Below are positions 53,153 to 61,799 of a stretch of 64,000 nt of DNA, one piece after another. This DNA comes from Actomonas sp051209155 (lineage in GTDB: Bacteria > Verrucomicrobiota > Verrucomicrobiia > Opitutales > Opitutaceae), in assembly GCA_051209155.1 (NCBI GenBank), contig JBPJGB010000001.1. One strand, written 5' to 3'. Under the pieces are notes generated by a model. It worked only from the letters and a program-made list of their open reading frames with translations, had not been told where the DNA came from and did not search any database. Both the position numbers and the translations under genes were made by a program. Positions within the stretch are counted from its first letter, which is position 1. Every line of letters starts with the position of its first letter.

Positions 53153-54553
53153 ATGATGGTGGTGATGAATGCCACACCGCCTCCGCCCCTGCCGACTGAT
53201 GGTTCGGCGCATCGTAATCCTGACTCGTCGGCGCGTCGCCGATTGGCGATCAAGTTGCTCACCATCGCGACCGCGATCGTGCTGCTGCAGGTGCCGTTGT
53301 GGTGGGTCGAGTCGAAGCGCGTTGAGCGGGCGCAGCGCAATCAGGATGTGGTGAACGAAATCACCAAGGCATGGGGCGGTCCGCAGCGGGTGTTGGGTCC
53401 GGTGCTGAGTGTGCCGGCGCGCCGGTTGGGCGAGGGCGCGGCAGAGTCAGGCGACGTTTGGCTGCGGTTGGCACCCGCCGAGTTGCGGGTGGGTGGCGAG
53501 CTGATGCCGCAGGAGCTGCGGCGCGGGATTTACCGGGCGCAGGTCTACACGGGGCGGCTGCGTTTTAGCGGGCGATTTGAATGGCCGACGGACTGGGATG
53601 CGTCGCGTTTTGCGGTGGATTGGGCGCGGGCTGAGTTGATGTGTCCGGTGGGCCACGCGGGTGGGTTGGACGTGGTCGAGTCCTTGAATTGGTCGGGGCA
53701 GGAGGTGGCTTTGGATGGCGGGACCGGCAGCGAAGTCTGGCCGGTAGGCGTGCACGGCGTCGTGCCGGTCGCGGCGGGCGAGCGGGCGTGGACCTTCACG
53801 CTGGCGCTGGCGGTGAACGGCAGTGGTTCGCTGGAACTGGCCCCGCTGGCGCAATCGATGAGCGTGGCGCTGCAGTCGCTCGCGACTGCGCCGAGTTTTG
53901 TCGGTGCCCGTTTGCCGAGCAATCGGGCGGTGACCGAGGACGGGTTTCAGGCGACTTGGGACATCGGGCCGCTGGGCCGTAGCGTGCCGACGGCGTGGGT
54001 GGGCGAAACCGGCATGGACTGGCGGATGGACGCGAAGCTGCGGGAGGCCGCTTTTGGCGTGAGCCTGCTGCCGGGGGTGACCGACTATCGCGCGATCGAG
54101 CGGGCGGTGACCTATGGTATCCTGTTTTTGGTGACAGTGTATGCGGGGTATTTTCTGTCCGAGATGATGGGCGGTCGTTCGCTGCACCTGCTCAACTACC
54201 TGCTGGTTGGCGCGGCGTTGTGCCTGTTCTTCCTGGCGCTGCTGTCGCTGGCAGAGCTGACGGGATTCGGCGTGGCCTATGGGGTGGCGGCGGTGGCAAC
54301 GACTGGATTGATCGTGAGCTACTCCCGGGCAGTGCTGGGCGGGGGGAGGCAGGCGGGCGGCATGGCGGTGTTGTTGGGTGGTATTTTCGCCTACCTGTTT
54401 CTCGTGCTGCGGCTCGAGGACCTGTCTCTGGTTTCGGGCACGGCGCTGTTGTTTGTGCTGCTGGGCGGGGTGATGTATGCGACGAGGCATCTCCAGTTCG
54501 ATGAGTTCGGTCGATTGCACGACGCGGACGCGGGGCGGAGGGGGCGGGCGTGA
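53153..54553 (+). CDS. creD: Inner-membrane protein CreD
   Basis: 466 residues from the ATG at 53153, chosen for the GGAAGGGAG sequence just upstream. An N-terminal helix (KLLTIATAIVLLQVPLWWV) and a large beta-rich periplasmic domain (about 45-300) lead to five to six membrane helices. The C-terminal part carries the CreD signature DYRAIERAVTYGILFLVTVY, then LHLLNYLLVGAALCLFFLAL and LLSLAELTGFGVAY. CreD is induced through CreBC in Proteobacteria and affects envelope integrity and beta-lactam response; its biochemical activity is unknown. It is preceded by a palindrome and a Cre-tag-like site. Confidence 0.92.
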   Translation: MMVVMNATPPPPLPTDGSAHRNPDSSARRRLAIKLLTIATAIVLLQVPLWWVESKRVERAQRNQDVVNEITKAWGGPQRVLGPVLSVPARRLGEGAAESGDVWLRLAPAELRVGGELMPQELRRGIYRAQVYTGRLRFSGRFEWPTDWDASRFAVDWARAELMCPVGHAGGLDVVESLNWSGQEVALDGGTGSEVWPVGVHGVVPVAAGERAWTFTLALAVNGSGSLELAPLAQSMSVALQSLATAPSFVGARLPSNRAVTEDGFQATWDIGPLGRSVPTAWVGETGMDWRMDAKLREAAFGVSLLPGVTDYRAIERAVTYGILFLVTVYAGYFLSEMMGGRSLHLLNYLLVGAALCLFFLALLSLAELTGFGVAYGVAAVATTGLIVSYSRAVLGGGRQAGGMAVLLGGIFAYLFLVLRLEDLSLVSGTALLFVLLGGVMYATRHLQFDEFGRLHDADAGRRGRA

Positions 54554-54677
54554 AGGTCTACCGGTTGCCCCGCCTGCGGTGCGCGATGCTGGGCCTGCTG
54601 CCGGTGCGATTGGCGCGGCGGCGGGCGCCGACGCGAGACGGCTTGTCAGTTCAGGTGCGCGCCGTTCTCGTCGCCCC

Positions 54678-55541
54678 ATGAGTCTTTGGGAAATCAAGGT
54701 GCCGCTGGCGGTGGAACAGGTCGACGCGACCGACGACGTGTTGTTGGAGCAAGGCGATGAGCGCTGGAGCGTGATGCACGATGTGCTGATTCCGGCGGCG
54801 TGGGTCGTCGGCGTGTTTGAGAGTCGGGCGGAGGCGGAAGCGGGCTGGTCCGGGCTGGCGCCGTCGATCACGGGCGCGGGCGAAATGGAATTGCGGGAGA
54901 TGCCCGACGAAGCGTGGCGCGACGCCTACAAGCTGCACTTCAAACCGTGGCAATGCGGGACCTTGCATTGGGTGCCGGTGTGGGAGCGCGAGACCTATGC
55001 GCTGCCGGAAGGCCACGTGGCGATCTGGCTCGACCCGGGCATGGCTTTTGGCACCGGCAACCACGAGACCACGCGACTGTGTTGCGAGCGTTTGGTGGAG
55101 TGGGCGAAGACGGCCAAGCCGGACGCTCGGGTGATTGATGCGGGTTGCGGGTCCGGTATCCTGGCGATCTCGGCGGCGCGGCTGGGATTTCGTGGCGTGC
55201 GGGCCTTCGACAACGATCCGGAGGTGTTGAGCGTGTGTGAGGAGAACGCCGCACTGAACGGTTTGGGAGCGGCGATCACGTTTTACGAAGGCGATCTGGT
55301 GACCGGGTTTGCCGGTGAGCCGGGCGACCTGGTGATGGCCAATATCCTCGGTCACGTGCTCATGCAGTTTGTGCCGGAGTTGGTGAGCGCGGTGGCACCG
55401 GGTGGGTTGCTGGTCTTGAGCGGCATCCTGGCGCCCGAAGTGGAGCAGGTGCGCGACGCGTTCACGGCGGTGGTGCCGGATTGGCGGACGGAAGTGCGCG
55501 TGATGGGCGAATGGGCCGATGTGGCGCTCTGGCGTCCCTGA
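54678..55541 (+). CDS. prmA: Ribosomal protein L11 methyltransferase
   Basis: 287 residues from the ATG at 54678. The N-terminal L11-binding region is compact. WRDAYKLHFKPWQCG corresponds to the linker motif, and DPGMAFGTGNHETTRL is the diagnostic PrmA loop. The Rossmann fold has VIDAGCGSGILAISAARLG (SAM binding), FDNDPEVLSVCEENAALNG and LVMANILGHVLMQFVPEL, equivalent to the NIL motif. It trimethylates Lys and the N-terminus of ribosomal protein L11. The 124 bases upstream hold no gene that I can support. Confidence 0.95.
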   Translation: MSLWEIKVPLAVEQVDATDDVLLEQGDERWSVMHDVLIPAAWVVGVFESRAEAEAGWSGLAPSITGAGEMELREMPDEAWRDAYKLHFKPWQCGTLHWVPVWERETYALPEGHVAIWLDPGMAFGTGNHETTRLCCERLVEWAKTAKPDARVIDAGCGSGILAISAARLGFRGVRAFDNDPEVLSVCEENAALNGLGAAITFYEGDLVTGFAGEPGDLVMANILGHVLMQFVPELVSAVAPGGLLVLSGILAPEVEQVRDAFTAVVPDWRTEVRVMGEWADVALWRP

Positions 55542-55609
55542 ATGCCGCGATGGGGGAGCGCGAATTGGGTTTACGCTGAGCCTGCGGTCCGCTGCGCTGC
55601 GCGGTTTCG

Positions 55610-58102
55610 ATGGGTAATCCGCTGAGTTCGATTCGTAGAAACTGGGGCCTGTGGCTGGCGACGATCGCCACGCTGGGATTGGTGCTGGCACCGTGGTGGC
55701 GCAATCGGACGCTGCTGCGGGACTTTTTTGACTACGGCCTGATGATGGTCTCGTCGGGCCGTTTGGCGGATGGGCAGCGGCCGTTCGTCGATTTCATTAC
55801 CCCGCTGCAAACTTTCAGCTATCTGCTGAACTACTGGTCTGATCGCGCTTTTGGTCAGGACTACCTGGCTCTCACCTGGGGCAACGGAGTGTTGATCGCG
55901 GTGGCCTTGCCGGTGCTGGTGGTGATGCTGCGCCGCTGGTTCAGTGCTCCGGTCGCGTTGCTGCTGGCGGCGGTTTTGGTGGTGGGCTCGCTGAGCCAGC
56001 ATACCATCATCTGGTATAACGCGGTCGGCGTCCTGCTGCTGGCCCCCATCGCGTGGTGCGGGGCGTTGGCGCCGGTGCTCAAGCGGGAGCAGGCCGCGTT
56101 CAACGTGATGGTGGCGGTGGCGTTGGTGTTGAGCGGGATGAACAAGCTCAACTTCCACGGCATCGCGATCGCGGTGGCGCTGGCTTGGACGGTGCGCGCC
56201 GGACTGGTGGGGCAGGCTGCCTGGGGGCGGGTCGCGATTACGGCGGTGGCCTGGGTGGTCTTTGGCTTGGTGGTCCCGCTTGGAGTCGAATTGGCGTGGA
56301 CGGGCGCGACGTGGGAACAGTGGCGCTACAGCGTGATCGACACGGCGTTCCGCGACCGGGGAAACAGCGTGTTCGCGATCTTCTCGCCCGAGTTGTATTT
56401 CGAAACGGTGAACGACTTTTACCATGCGGCGCTAAAACCGTTGGGAGCGATCCTTGGCGGGTGGCTGCTGCTGGTGGCGATCCTGGCGTGGAAGGGGCGC
56501 GGCCTGTGGGATCGTCTGGCCTTGGCCGGGGCGGTGGCGCTGGCCTTGTTCGGCACGCAGGCGCTGTTGTTGACGAACTACGAGATCGGTTACGTTTCTT
56601 TTTCGGCCGGCATGGTGCTCATCCTCGGCATCTGGTTGGGCTACGATTTGCCGCGCAAGGGGTGGAAGGTGCAGGTGGGACTGGTGGTGCCGATGCTGGT
56701 GCTGGGCGGCGTGTTTTGGCATTCCGCATGGCTCGGGCAACGGGCCCTGTTTGGCCATAGCGCCGAACCGCGTGCGGCCTACCGCGAAGTCACCACGCCC
56801 GGGGACGATTTTAAATATCTTGCCGGCACCCGTATCCCGCCAGACATGGCTGGCGACTTGGAATCGCTGGCCGAGGTGATCGCCCCGAGCGGCAAGGACG
56901 GCGAATATCCCTACTTTTTTGGCTCGGGCGTCGAGTGGCTGGAGCGTGTTTGGCCGGGTCGTTCGCTCCAGGGCCTGCCGCTTTTGATGGCGGCCCTTGG
57001 TTACGGCGAACCCGAGCTCAAGATTCTCAAACACGCGCTGTCATATCCTTCCACCTTCGACGGCATGGTCGGCATGTCGGCCTGGGAAACGTTGCCGGGG
57101 GATATGAACACATTCATCAGCGGGCGATCCTTCAAACAACGTTTTGGCACCCTGGTGATGTGGGAATTCAGTCGGGCCGAGGCGATGCACGGCCTGCCGC
57201 CGAACGACGATGCGGTGGAAGTCATCAACAGCTTTGGCGGCAATCTCGATGGTCGACTGGTGGTGGTCGAGGCGGGGGTCCACGCGATGATCACGCCGGA
57301 CAGCCGGTCGGTGCTCGGTTTGACTGAGGGCACGGGTGGCTTCCTGTTCCTCGAACCGAGCCACTCGGTCGAAGCCGATCTCTCGCTCAGTCGAGTGGAA
57401 GGCACTCCCGTCGATGAAGCGCTGGCGGCGACCTTCATCGTGCAGGTGGTCGACACCGAGACCCACGAGATCCTGGGCGAACCGTGGCGTGAGACCATCA
57501 CCTTGCCGGCGGGGGAGACGCATCTGATCGCGAAGTGCAAGGCCAACACCTTCGGGCGCCCCGCGCGTTTCTCGGTCGCGCTGGATGAGGCGTCGGCCGG
57601 CAAGTTGGCCGCCGGTTGGTTGTTGCCGCGGGTGCAGAACACCGCGTCGAAAACGCAATATGCACCCCGGCTGCGAACCCCGTCACCGGAAGAGACCGCC
57701 GGTGTCGATCGAGCTTGGCGGGAGGCGATTTTCCCACCGGAGTGGGTGGACGACATCGAGCTCGTGGTGCGCAACGGCCGGCTTACGGATCGTGGCGTCA
57801 GCATCGATCGTGGCGGGGAACTGTGGTTCCGCGGCAAACGTCGGATCGCCGAGTGGTGGGGTGGGTTTGTGGCGGAGGAAACCAACGCCGATTGGAACCT
57901 GCCCGTGCCGCGGCTCGTTTGGTATAACGGCGGCCGCATCGAAATCATCTTCCAGCAAGGCATACCGGCGGGATCAAATCCCACGCAGTTTCATGCCTGG
58001 TCGCCGGAGTTGGACGGCTGGTTCGGAATCCTCGTCGACCGCGGCGACTGGAAACCCGGTGTGCTCTTCAAGGTGGACCGGATGACCGGTCGCGAGCCTT
58101 AG
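55610..58102 (+). CDS. Large membrane protein, GT-C glycosyltransferase-like N-terminus with soluble C-terminal domain
   Basis: 830 residues. An initial helix (LWLATIATLGLVLAPWW) is followed by a loop with RDFFDYGLMMVSSGRLADGQ and PFVDFITPLQTFSYLLNYW. This is like the first periplasmic loop of GT-C enzymes, where an Asp is catalytic. About ten membrane helices follow up to residue 385. The last 440 residues are soluble, beta-rich and unrecognised, with FSRAEAMHGLPPNDDAVEV and a late DDIELVVRNGRLTDRG segment. By analogy it could transfer sugars from a lipid carrier to an envelope glycan or protein, but no subfamily is identified. It is flanked by prmA and, convergently, aroE three bases away. 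Confidence 0.65.
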   Translation: MGNPLSSIRRNWGLWLATIATLGLVLAPWWRNRTLLRDFFDYGLMMVSSGRLADGQRPFVDFITPLQTFSYLLNYWSDRAFGQDYLALTWGNGVLIAVALPVLVVMLRRWFSAPVALLLAAVLVVGSLSQHTIIWYNAVGVLLLAPIAWCGALAPVLKREQAAFNVMVAVALVLSGMNKLNFHGIAIAVALAWTVRAGLVGQAAWGRVAITAVAWVVFGLVVPLGVELAWTGATWEQWRYSVIDTAFRDRGNSVFAIFSPELYFETVNDFYHAALKPLGAILGGWLLLVAILAWKGRGLWDRLALAGAVALALFGTQALLLTNYEIGYVSFSAGMVLILGIWLGYDLPRKGWKVQVGLVVPMLVLGGVFWHSAWLGQRALFGHSAEPRAAYREVTTPGDDFKYLAGTRIPPDMAGDLESLAEVIAPSGKDGEYPYFFGSGVEWLERVWPGRSLQGLPLLMAALGYGEPELKILKHALSYPSTFDGMVGMSAWETLPGDMNTFISGRSFKQRFGTLVMWEFSRAEAMHGLPPNDDAVEVINSFGGNLDGRLVVVEAGVHAMITPDSRSVLGLTEGTGGFLFLEPSHSVEADLSLSRVEGTPVDEALAATFIVQVVDTETHEILGEPWRETITLPAGETHLIAKCKANTFGRPARFSVALDEASAGKLAAGWLLPRVQNTASKTQYAPRLRTPSPEETAGVDRAWREAIFPPEWVDDIELVVRNGRLTDRGVSIDRGGELWFRGKRRIAEWWGGFVAEETNADWNLPVPRLVWYNGGRIEIIFQQGIPAGSNPTQFHAWSPELDGWFGILVDRGDWKPGVLFKVDRMTGREP

Positions 58103-58105
58103 GAT

Positions 58106-59008
58106 CTAGCGCTGAATCGCCTGCAACGCCGCGGTGCGCATGGCTTCGACGGGCACCGTGGACCCGGACCAGATTTCCAGTGAGCGGGCGCCTTGGTGGA
58201 TGAGCATGGCCAAGCCGTTGGCGTGCGGGAGTTCCAGCTCGGCGGCGCGGGCCAGCAGGGGTGTCACCGCCGGATTGTAGATCATGTCGTAAACGCCGGC
58301 CGGACGCGGCAGCGCGCCCAGATCGATCGGCAGGGGATCTTCGGGACGCAGGCCGGCGCTGGTGGCGTTGATGACCAAGGCGTTGGCCGGTAAATCGGTT
58401 GGCGGTTCCGCCGGGGCAAAGCCGGTCAGCGGAATGTCGCCGGCGAGGGGGCGGAGATCGGCGAGCAGCGCGTCGCGGTTGGCGGCGGTGCGGTTGCCGA
58501 TGTGCAGGGAGGCGCAAGCTCGGGTCAGACATTCGACCGCGGCGCCACGGGCGGCACCACCCGCGCCCAGCAGGATGACGGGCGTGTCCGAAAGTTGGAT
58601 ACCGAGGGTCTCCGCCACGGCGGTGGCCAGACCGTAACCGTCGGTGTTGTAGCCGTGCCAACCGTCGGCGGTGCGGCGCAGGGTGTTGACGGCGCCGATG
58701 GGCCGGGCGGTGGCGTCGACCATCGCGATGGTGTCGAAGGCGAGGACCTTGTGCGGCACGGTGAGGTTCAGCCCGTGGAAGCCGGCGGCGTGGAGTCGAT
58801 CCAGGGCGAGCGGGAGGTCGGCGGGCGGCACGTCGAAGCGCACGTAGCGCCAGGTGTCGAACTGCGGGTCGGCGCTCGCCATCGCGGCCAAGGCCGCGTT
58901 GTGCATCGGCGGGCTGATCGAGTGCTTGATCGGGTGTCCGAGCACGGCGAGGGCGGTGCCGGGGAAGGACCAGGTGTCGAGATCGGCGAGGGTGAGGACG
59001 GGCTCCAT
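58106..59008 (-). CDS. aroE: Shikimate dehydrogenase
   Basis: 300 residues. The N-terminal substrate domain has LGHPIKHSISPPMHN (the SxS binding motif) and NLTVPHK with catalytic Lys87. The partner Asp lies in YNTDGYGLATAV. The NADP domain has ILLGAGGAARGAAVE and the basic NRTAANRD segment selecting NADP. It ends with LIHQGARSLEIWSG, conserved in AroE. The enzyme reduces 3-dehydroshikimate in aromatic amino-acid synthesis. It converges with the 55610 gene. Confidence 0.95.
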   Translation of the reverse strand: MEPVLTLADLDTWSFPGTALAVLGHPIKHSISPPMHNAALAAMASADPQFDTWRYVRFDVPPADLPLALDRLHAAGFHGLNLTVPHKVLAFDTIAMVDATARPIGAVNTLRRTADGWHGYNTDGYGLATAVAETLGIQLSDTPVILLGAGGAARGAAVECLTRACASLHIGNRTAANRDALLADLRPLAGDIPLTGFAPAEPPTDLPANALVINATSAGLRPEDPLPIDLGALPRPAGVYDMIYNPAVTPLLARAAELELPHANGLAMLIHQGARSLEIWSGSTVPVEAMRTAALQAIQR

Positions 59009-59062
59009 CGAGTGCGGAGTGCGCCGGGCGCGGAGCGGATTGTCAAATCCGCTGGTTGCTCC

Positions 59063-59087
59063 GGCCGGGCGGCGCCGCCTTCGCTAC
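59063..59087 (-). repeat. GTAG-type REP-like palindrome overlapping a stop codon
   Basis: Read on the minus strand it starts GTAGCGAAGGCGG; the perfect palindrome GGCGGCGCCGCC spans 59068-59079. The TAG of GTAG is the stop codon of the SirB1-like gene, as for the element at 8134-8158. Confidence 0.55.
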
Positions 59088-59950
59088 ATGATGTTCTTCG
59101 TGTAGGTGGCCTCGAAGTCGGTCACGAAGCTGTCGAAGAGCGCGGCGTGATCGTGGTCGCCCTTGCTTTCGTAGTGGTTGGCCAGGTTGCGGCAACTGCG
59201 GCAGAGGACCTCGCGCACGGGGGTGGGCGCGAGATCGGCGAGGGTCGGAGCCATGTCGTGCGCGCGGAGGAAAACAAAAATCTCCTCCGGTGAGCGGAAG
59301 ACACCGCGGTCGAAGGCGTCGATGAAGAACGGGTCGCCGTCAGTGAAACAGGCGATCATGAAGTGGCCGGGCAGGCCGATCGGTTCGAGGTCGACGCCCA
59401 GGCGACCGGCGACCAGCAGGTAGACGGTGCAAAGCGAAATAGGGATGCCCCGACGGCGGTCCAGCACCTGGTCGAGGAAGCTGTTGTCGGGATCGGTGTA
59501 GTGCTCGACGTTACCGCGGTATTCGAGTTCGTGATACAGGACGCGATTGATCACGCGGCACTTCTCGCGGGCGGAGGAGGGGTCGACGATGAGTTCGCGG
59601 CAGCGGGCGGCGATGCGGTCGAGCTCCTCGCAGCAGGCACCGGCGTCAAGGCGCGGTCGCACGGTGCGGGCGAGCAGGAGTGCGCCGGTTTCGAGCTCGT
59701 AGTTGAGCGAGTGAATGAACTCGCGAAACTCCCCGACGGGATCGGTGAAATTCAGCTCCTCCAAGTAGGCCCGGGCGTGCCAGGCAAGGTGCCGGTTGGA
59801 ACCGTCGGCGATTTCACGGAGGAAGTCGCGGGCGACGAGACCGAGGGAACCGAAGTGTCGGTTCAGGCCGCGCCGGACGTTCTCACTGGGATCGTCAAGC
59901 AGGTCGCGCAGGGCCGCTTTTTCCGTGGGACTGAGGGTTGGGTTGGCCAC
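59084..59950 (-). CDS. SirB1-like transglutaminase-family protein
   Basis: 288 residues, cytoplasmic. An N-terminal helical repeat region (about 1-70, NVRRGLNRHFGSLGLVARDFL) is followed by the transglutaminase-like fold. It contains INRVLYHELEYRGN, a DRRRGIPISLCTVYLLVAGRLG block equivalent to the catalytic Cys region, and GLPGHFMIACF with the His. The acid FFIDAFDRGVF completes a triad-like arrangement. SirB1/DUF1722-type proteins are often found with TPR tails; the C-terminus here is a short helical segment. Substrate and activity are unknown. The stop codon lies inside a REP-like palindrome. Confidence 0.85.
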   Translation of the reverse strand: MANPTLSPTEKAALRDLLDDPSENVRRGLNRHFGSLGLVARDFLREIADGSNRHLAWHARAYLEELNFTDPVGEFREFIHSLNYELETGALLLARTVRPRLDAGACCEELDRIAARCRELIVDPSSAREKCRVINRVLYHELEYRGNVEHYTDPDNSFLDQVLDRRRGIPISLCTVYLLVAGRLGVDLEPIGLPGHFMIACFTDGDPFFIDAFDRGVFRSPEEIFVFLRAHDMAPTLADLAPTPVREVLCRSCRNLANHYESKGDHDHAALFDSFVTDFEATYTKNIM

Positions 59951-60042
59951 GGACCCTCAGACAAACGTGCCGCGAAGTTGTGGCAAGAAAAGTGCGCTCA
60001 GCCCGTTGAGGGATTAGCGCGCTTAACGCAGCGACGGTGTGG

Positions 60043-60750
60043 TTAGCGCGTTCCGAATAACGCGGTGCCAATGCGCACCTGGGTGCTGCCGGCGGCGACG
60101 GCGGCGGTGAGGTCGCCGCTCATGCCCATGGAGAGCTCGGGGAGGGCGACATCGCGACTGGCGGCGAGTTCGTCGCGCAGGGTGCGCAGGTTGGCAAAGG
60201 TGCGTTCGGCCACGGCGGGGTCGCCGGAGAGCGGGGCGATCGTCATCAGACCCTCGACGCGGAGGTGCGCGCAGGTGAGGGCGTGGTCGAGCAGGGCGGG
60301 GGCGTCGGCGAGGTCGGCGCCGAACTTGGCGGGGTCGTTGCCGGCGTTGACCTGCAGGAGCACGGCGAGCGGGCGCTCGAGCTCGGCGGCGGCGCGATCA
60401 AGGCGGTTGAGCAGTTTGCGGCTGTCGACACTTTGCACGCGATCGAAGTGGGCGACGGCGAGCTTGGCCTTGTTGGACTGGAGGTGGCCGATGAGTTCCC
60501 AGCGGGGCGGTGTCACGCCGGCCGGCAGCTCGACCTGCGGCATCTTGTCCACGGCTTCCTGGACCCGATTTTCGCCCACGCCGCGCAGGCCGAAGCGGGC
60601 GGCGAAGGCCGGCGCCCACGGGCCGTGGGTTTTGGTCACGGCGAGCAACTCCACGGTCGCGGCGTCGCGGCCGGCTTGCGCGCAGGCGGCCGCGATCTCG
60701 GCGAGCACCGCCTCGGCACGATGGGAGAACGACTCATAACTTGGGATCAT
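60043..60750 (-). CDS. YggS/PLPBP family pyridoxal-phosphate-binding protein
   Basis: 235 residues forming a single PLP-binding TIM barrel. Lys40 in VELLAVTKTHGPW is the PLP lysine. Other family blocks are GVGENRVQEAVDKM, WELIGHLQSNKAKL, LLQVNAGNDPAKFG, VEGLMTIAPLSGDP and LSMGMSGDLTAAVAAGST, ending in RIGTALFGTR. These proteins keep PLP homeostasis and amino-acid balance and have no known catalytic turnover. It is divergent from the LysR gene across 67 bases. Confidence 0.95.
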   Translation of the reverse strand: MIPSYESFSHRAEAVLAEIAAACAQAGRDAATVELLAVTKTHGPWAPAFAARFGLRGVGENRVQEAVDKMPQVELPAGVTPPRWELIGHLQSNKAKLAVAHFDRVQSVDSRKLLNRLDRAAAELERPLAVLLQVNAGNDPAKFGADLADAPALLDHALTCAHLRVEGLMTIAPLSGDPAVAERTFANLRTLRDELAASRDVALPELSMGMSGDLTAAVAAGSTQVRIGTALFGTR

Positions 60751-60777
60751 ACAGGCCTATTAATGGGTTGCGTGACG

Positions 60778-60792
60778 ATAAGCATCGTTTAT
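60778..60792. promoter_or_regulatory. Candidate LysR-type operator (T-N11-A)
   Basis: ATAAGCATCGTTTAT in the 67-base divergent gap contains TAA...TTA with the LysR-type T-N11-A spacing and lies 25 bases before the LysR start. It may be an autoregulatory site. Confidence 0.45.
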
Positions 60793-60817
60793 AGATGCAC
60801 TCAACCTTTCGCTACTG

Positions 60818-61720
60818 ATGCAAATTGAGAACTTCAAGGTCTTCGCGGATCTGGTCGAAACGAAGAGTTTTTCGAAATCCGCCAAAATCAACGGCATCAC
60901 GCAGTCCGCGGTGAGCCAGCAGGCCCGCGCGATGGAGAAGCATTTCAAAACGCTTCTGATCGACCGCAGCCAAAAGCAGTTTCAGCTCACCCGCGAGGGG
61001 CAGGCGGTGTATGAGACCTCGAAGGAGTTGCTGCACGGCTACGACAAGCTGCTCTCGGAGCTGCAGGAGATGAAGAAGGTCATCAGCGGCACGATCCGCA
61101 TCGCGACGATCTACTCGATCGGGCTCCACGAGTTGCCGCCTTACATCAAGCGCTTCCTGCATGACTTCCCCTCGGTGAATGTGCGGGTGGAGTATCGGCG
61201 CTCAAACCTCGTGTATGAGGACATCCTGCACAATTCGGTCGATTTCGGCCTGGTGGCCTTTCCGCTCAAGCATCGCCAGATCGAGGCGGTGCCGTTCCGC
61301 GATGATCATCTCGTGTTGATCACGCATCCGGATCACCCGCTGGCCAAGCGCGGCTCGGCGGTGGAGTTGTCGGAGTTGGCCGGGCTGAAGTTCATCGGCT
61401 TCGATCCGGATATCCCGACGCGCAAGGCGGTCGACCAGATTTTCCGCGACAACAAGATCGAAATGGAGCCGGTGATGGAGTTCGACAACATCGAGACGGT
61501 GAAGCGCGCGGTGGAGATCGATCACGGCGTGGCCATCGTGCCGCAGGCGACGGTGTTGCGCGAATCGCAGCAGGGTTCGCTCAAGGTCCTGCATTTTGCG
61601 GGCAAGGATTTCACCCGCCCGCTCGCCATCCTGCATCGCAAGGGCCGTGTGCTCACGCCGGCCATGCGCAAGTTCATCGATACGCTGGGGATGGACTTGA
61701 ACGAAAAGAAGGCGGAGTGA
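60818..61720 (+). CDS. LysR-family transcriptional regulator
   Basis: 300 residues. The winged HTH (about 1-60) reads MQIENFKVFADLVETKSFS and continues with SAVSQQARAMEKHFKTLLIDR. A linker helix and the two-lobe effector domain (about 90-295) follow, with TIRIATIYSIGLHELPPYIK, DFGLVAFPLKHRQIEAV and a central hinge. The family typically activates a divergent operon in response to a small molecule; here the divergent gene is the yggS homologue. The effector and targets are unknown. A terminator follows 5 bases after the stop. Confidence 0.93.
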   Translation: MQIENFKVFADLVETKSFSKSAKINGITQSAVSQQARAMEKHFKTLLIDRSQKQFQLTREGQAVYETSKELLHGYDKLLSELQEMKKVISGTIRIATIYSIGLHELPPYIKRFLHDFPSVNVRVEYRRSNLVYEDILHNSVDFGLVAFPLKHRQIEAVPFRDDHLVLITHPDHPLAKRGSAVELSELAGLKFIGFDPDIPTRKAVDQIFRDNKIEMEPVMEFDNIETVKRAVEIDHGVAIVPQATVLRESQQGSLKVLHFAGKDFTRPLAILHRKGRVLTPAMRKFIDTLGMDLNEKKAE

Positions 61721-61724
61721 CGGT

Positions 61725-61758
61725 GCCGGGCGGTGGTTTGCCGTCCGGCGTTGTTTTT
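61725..61758 (+). terminator. Rho-independent terminator after the LysR gene
   Basis: The stem GCCGGGCGG (61725-61733) pairs with CCGTCCGGC (61741-61749) with one G-T pair, followed by GTTGTTTTT. Confidence 0.8.
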
Positions 61759-61799
61759 CGGGCATAAAGCGGCAGGTTCAGGACTCTGTCCCACTGCGC

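Noticed and set aside
54554..54677. An N-terminal extension of prmA into the creD end
   Set aside because: The upstream frame has no family similarity and is Arg/Gly-rich. The ATG at 54678 matches the normal PrmA start.
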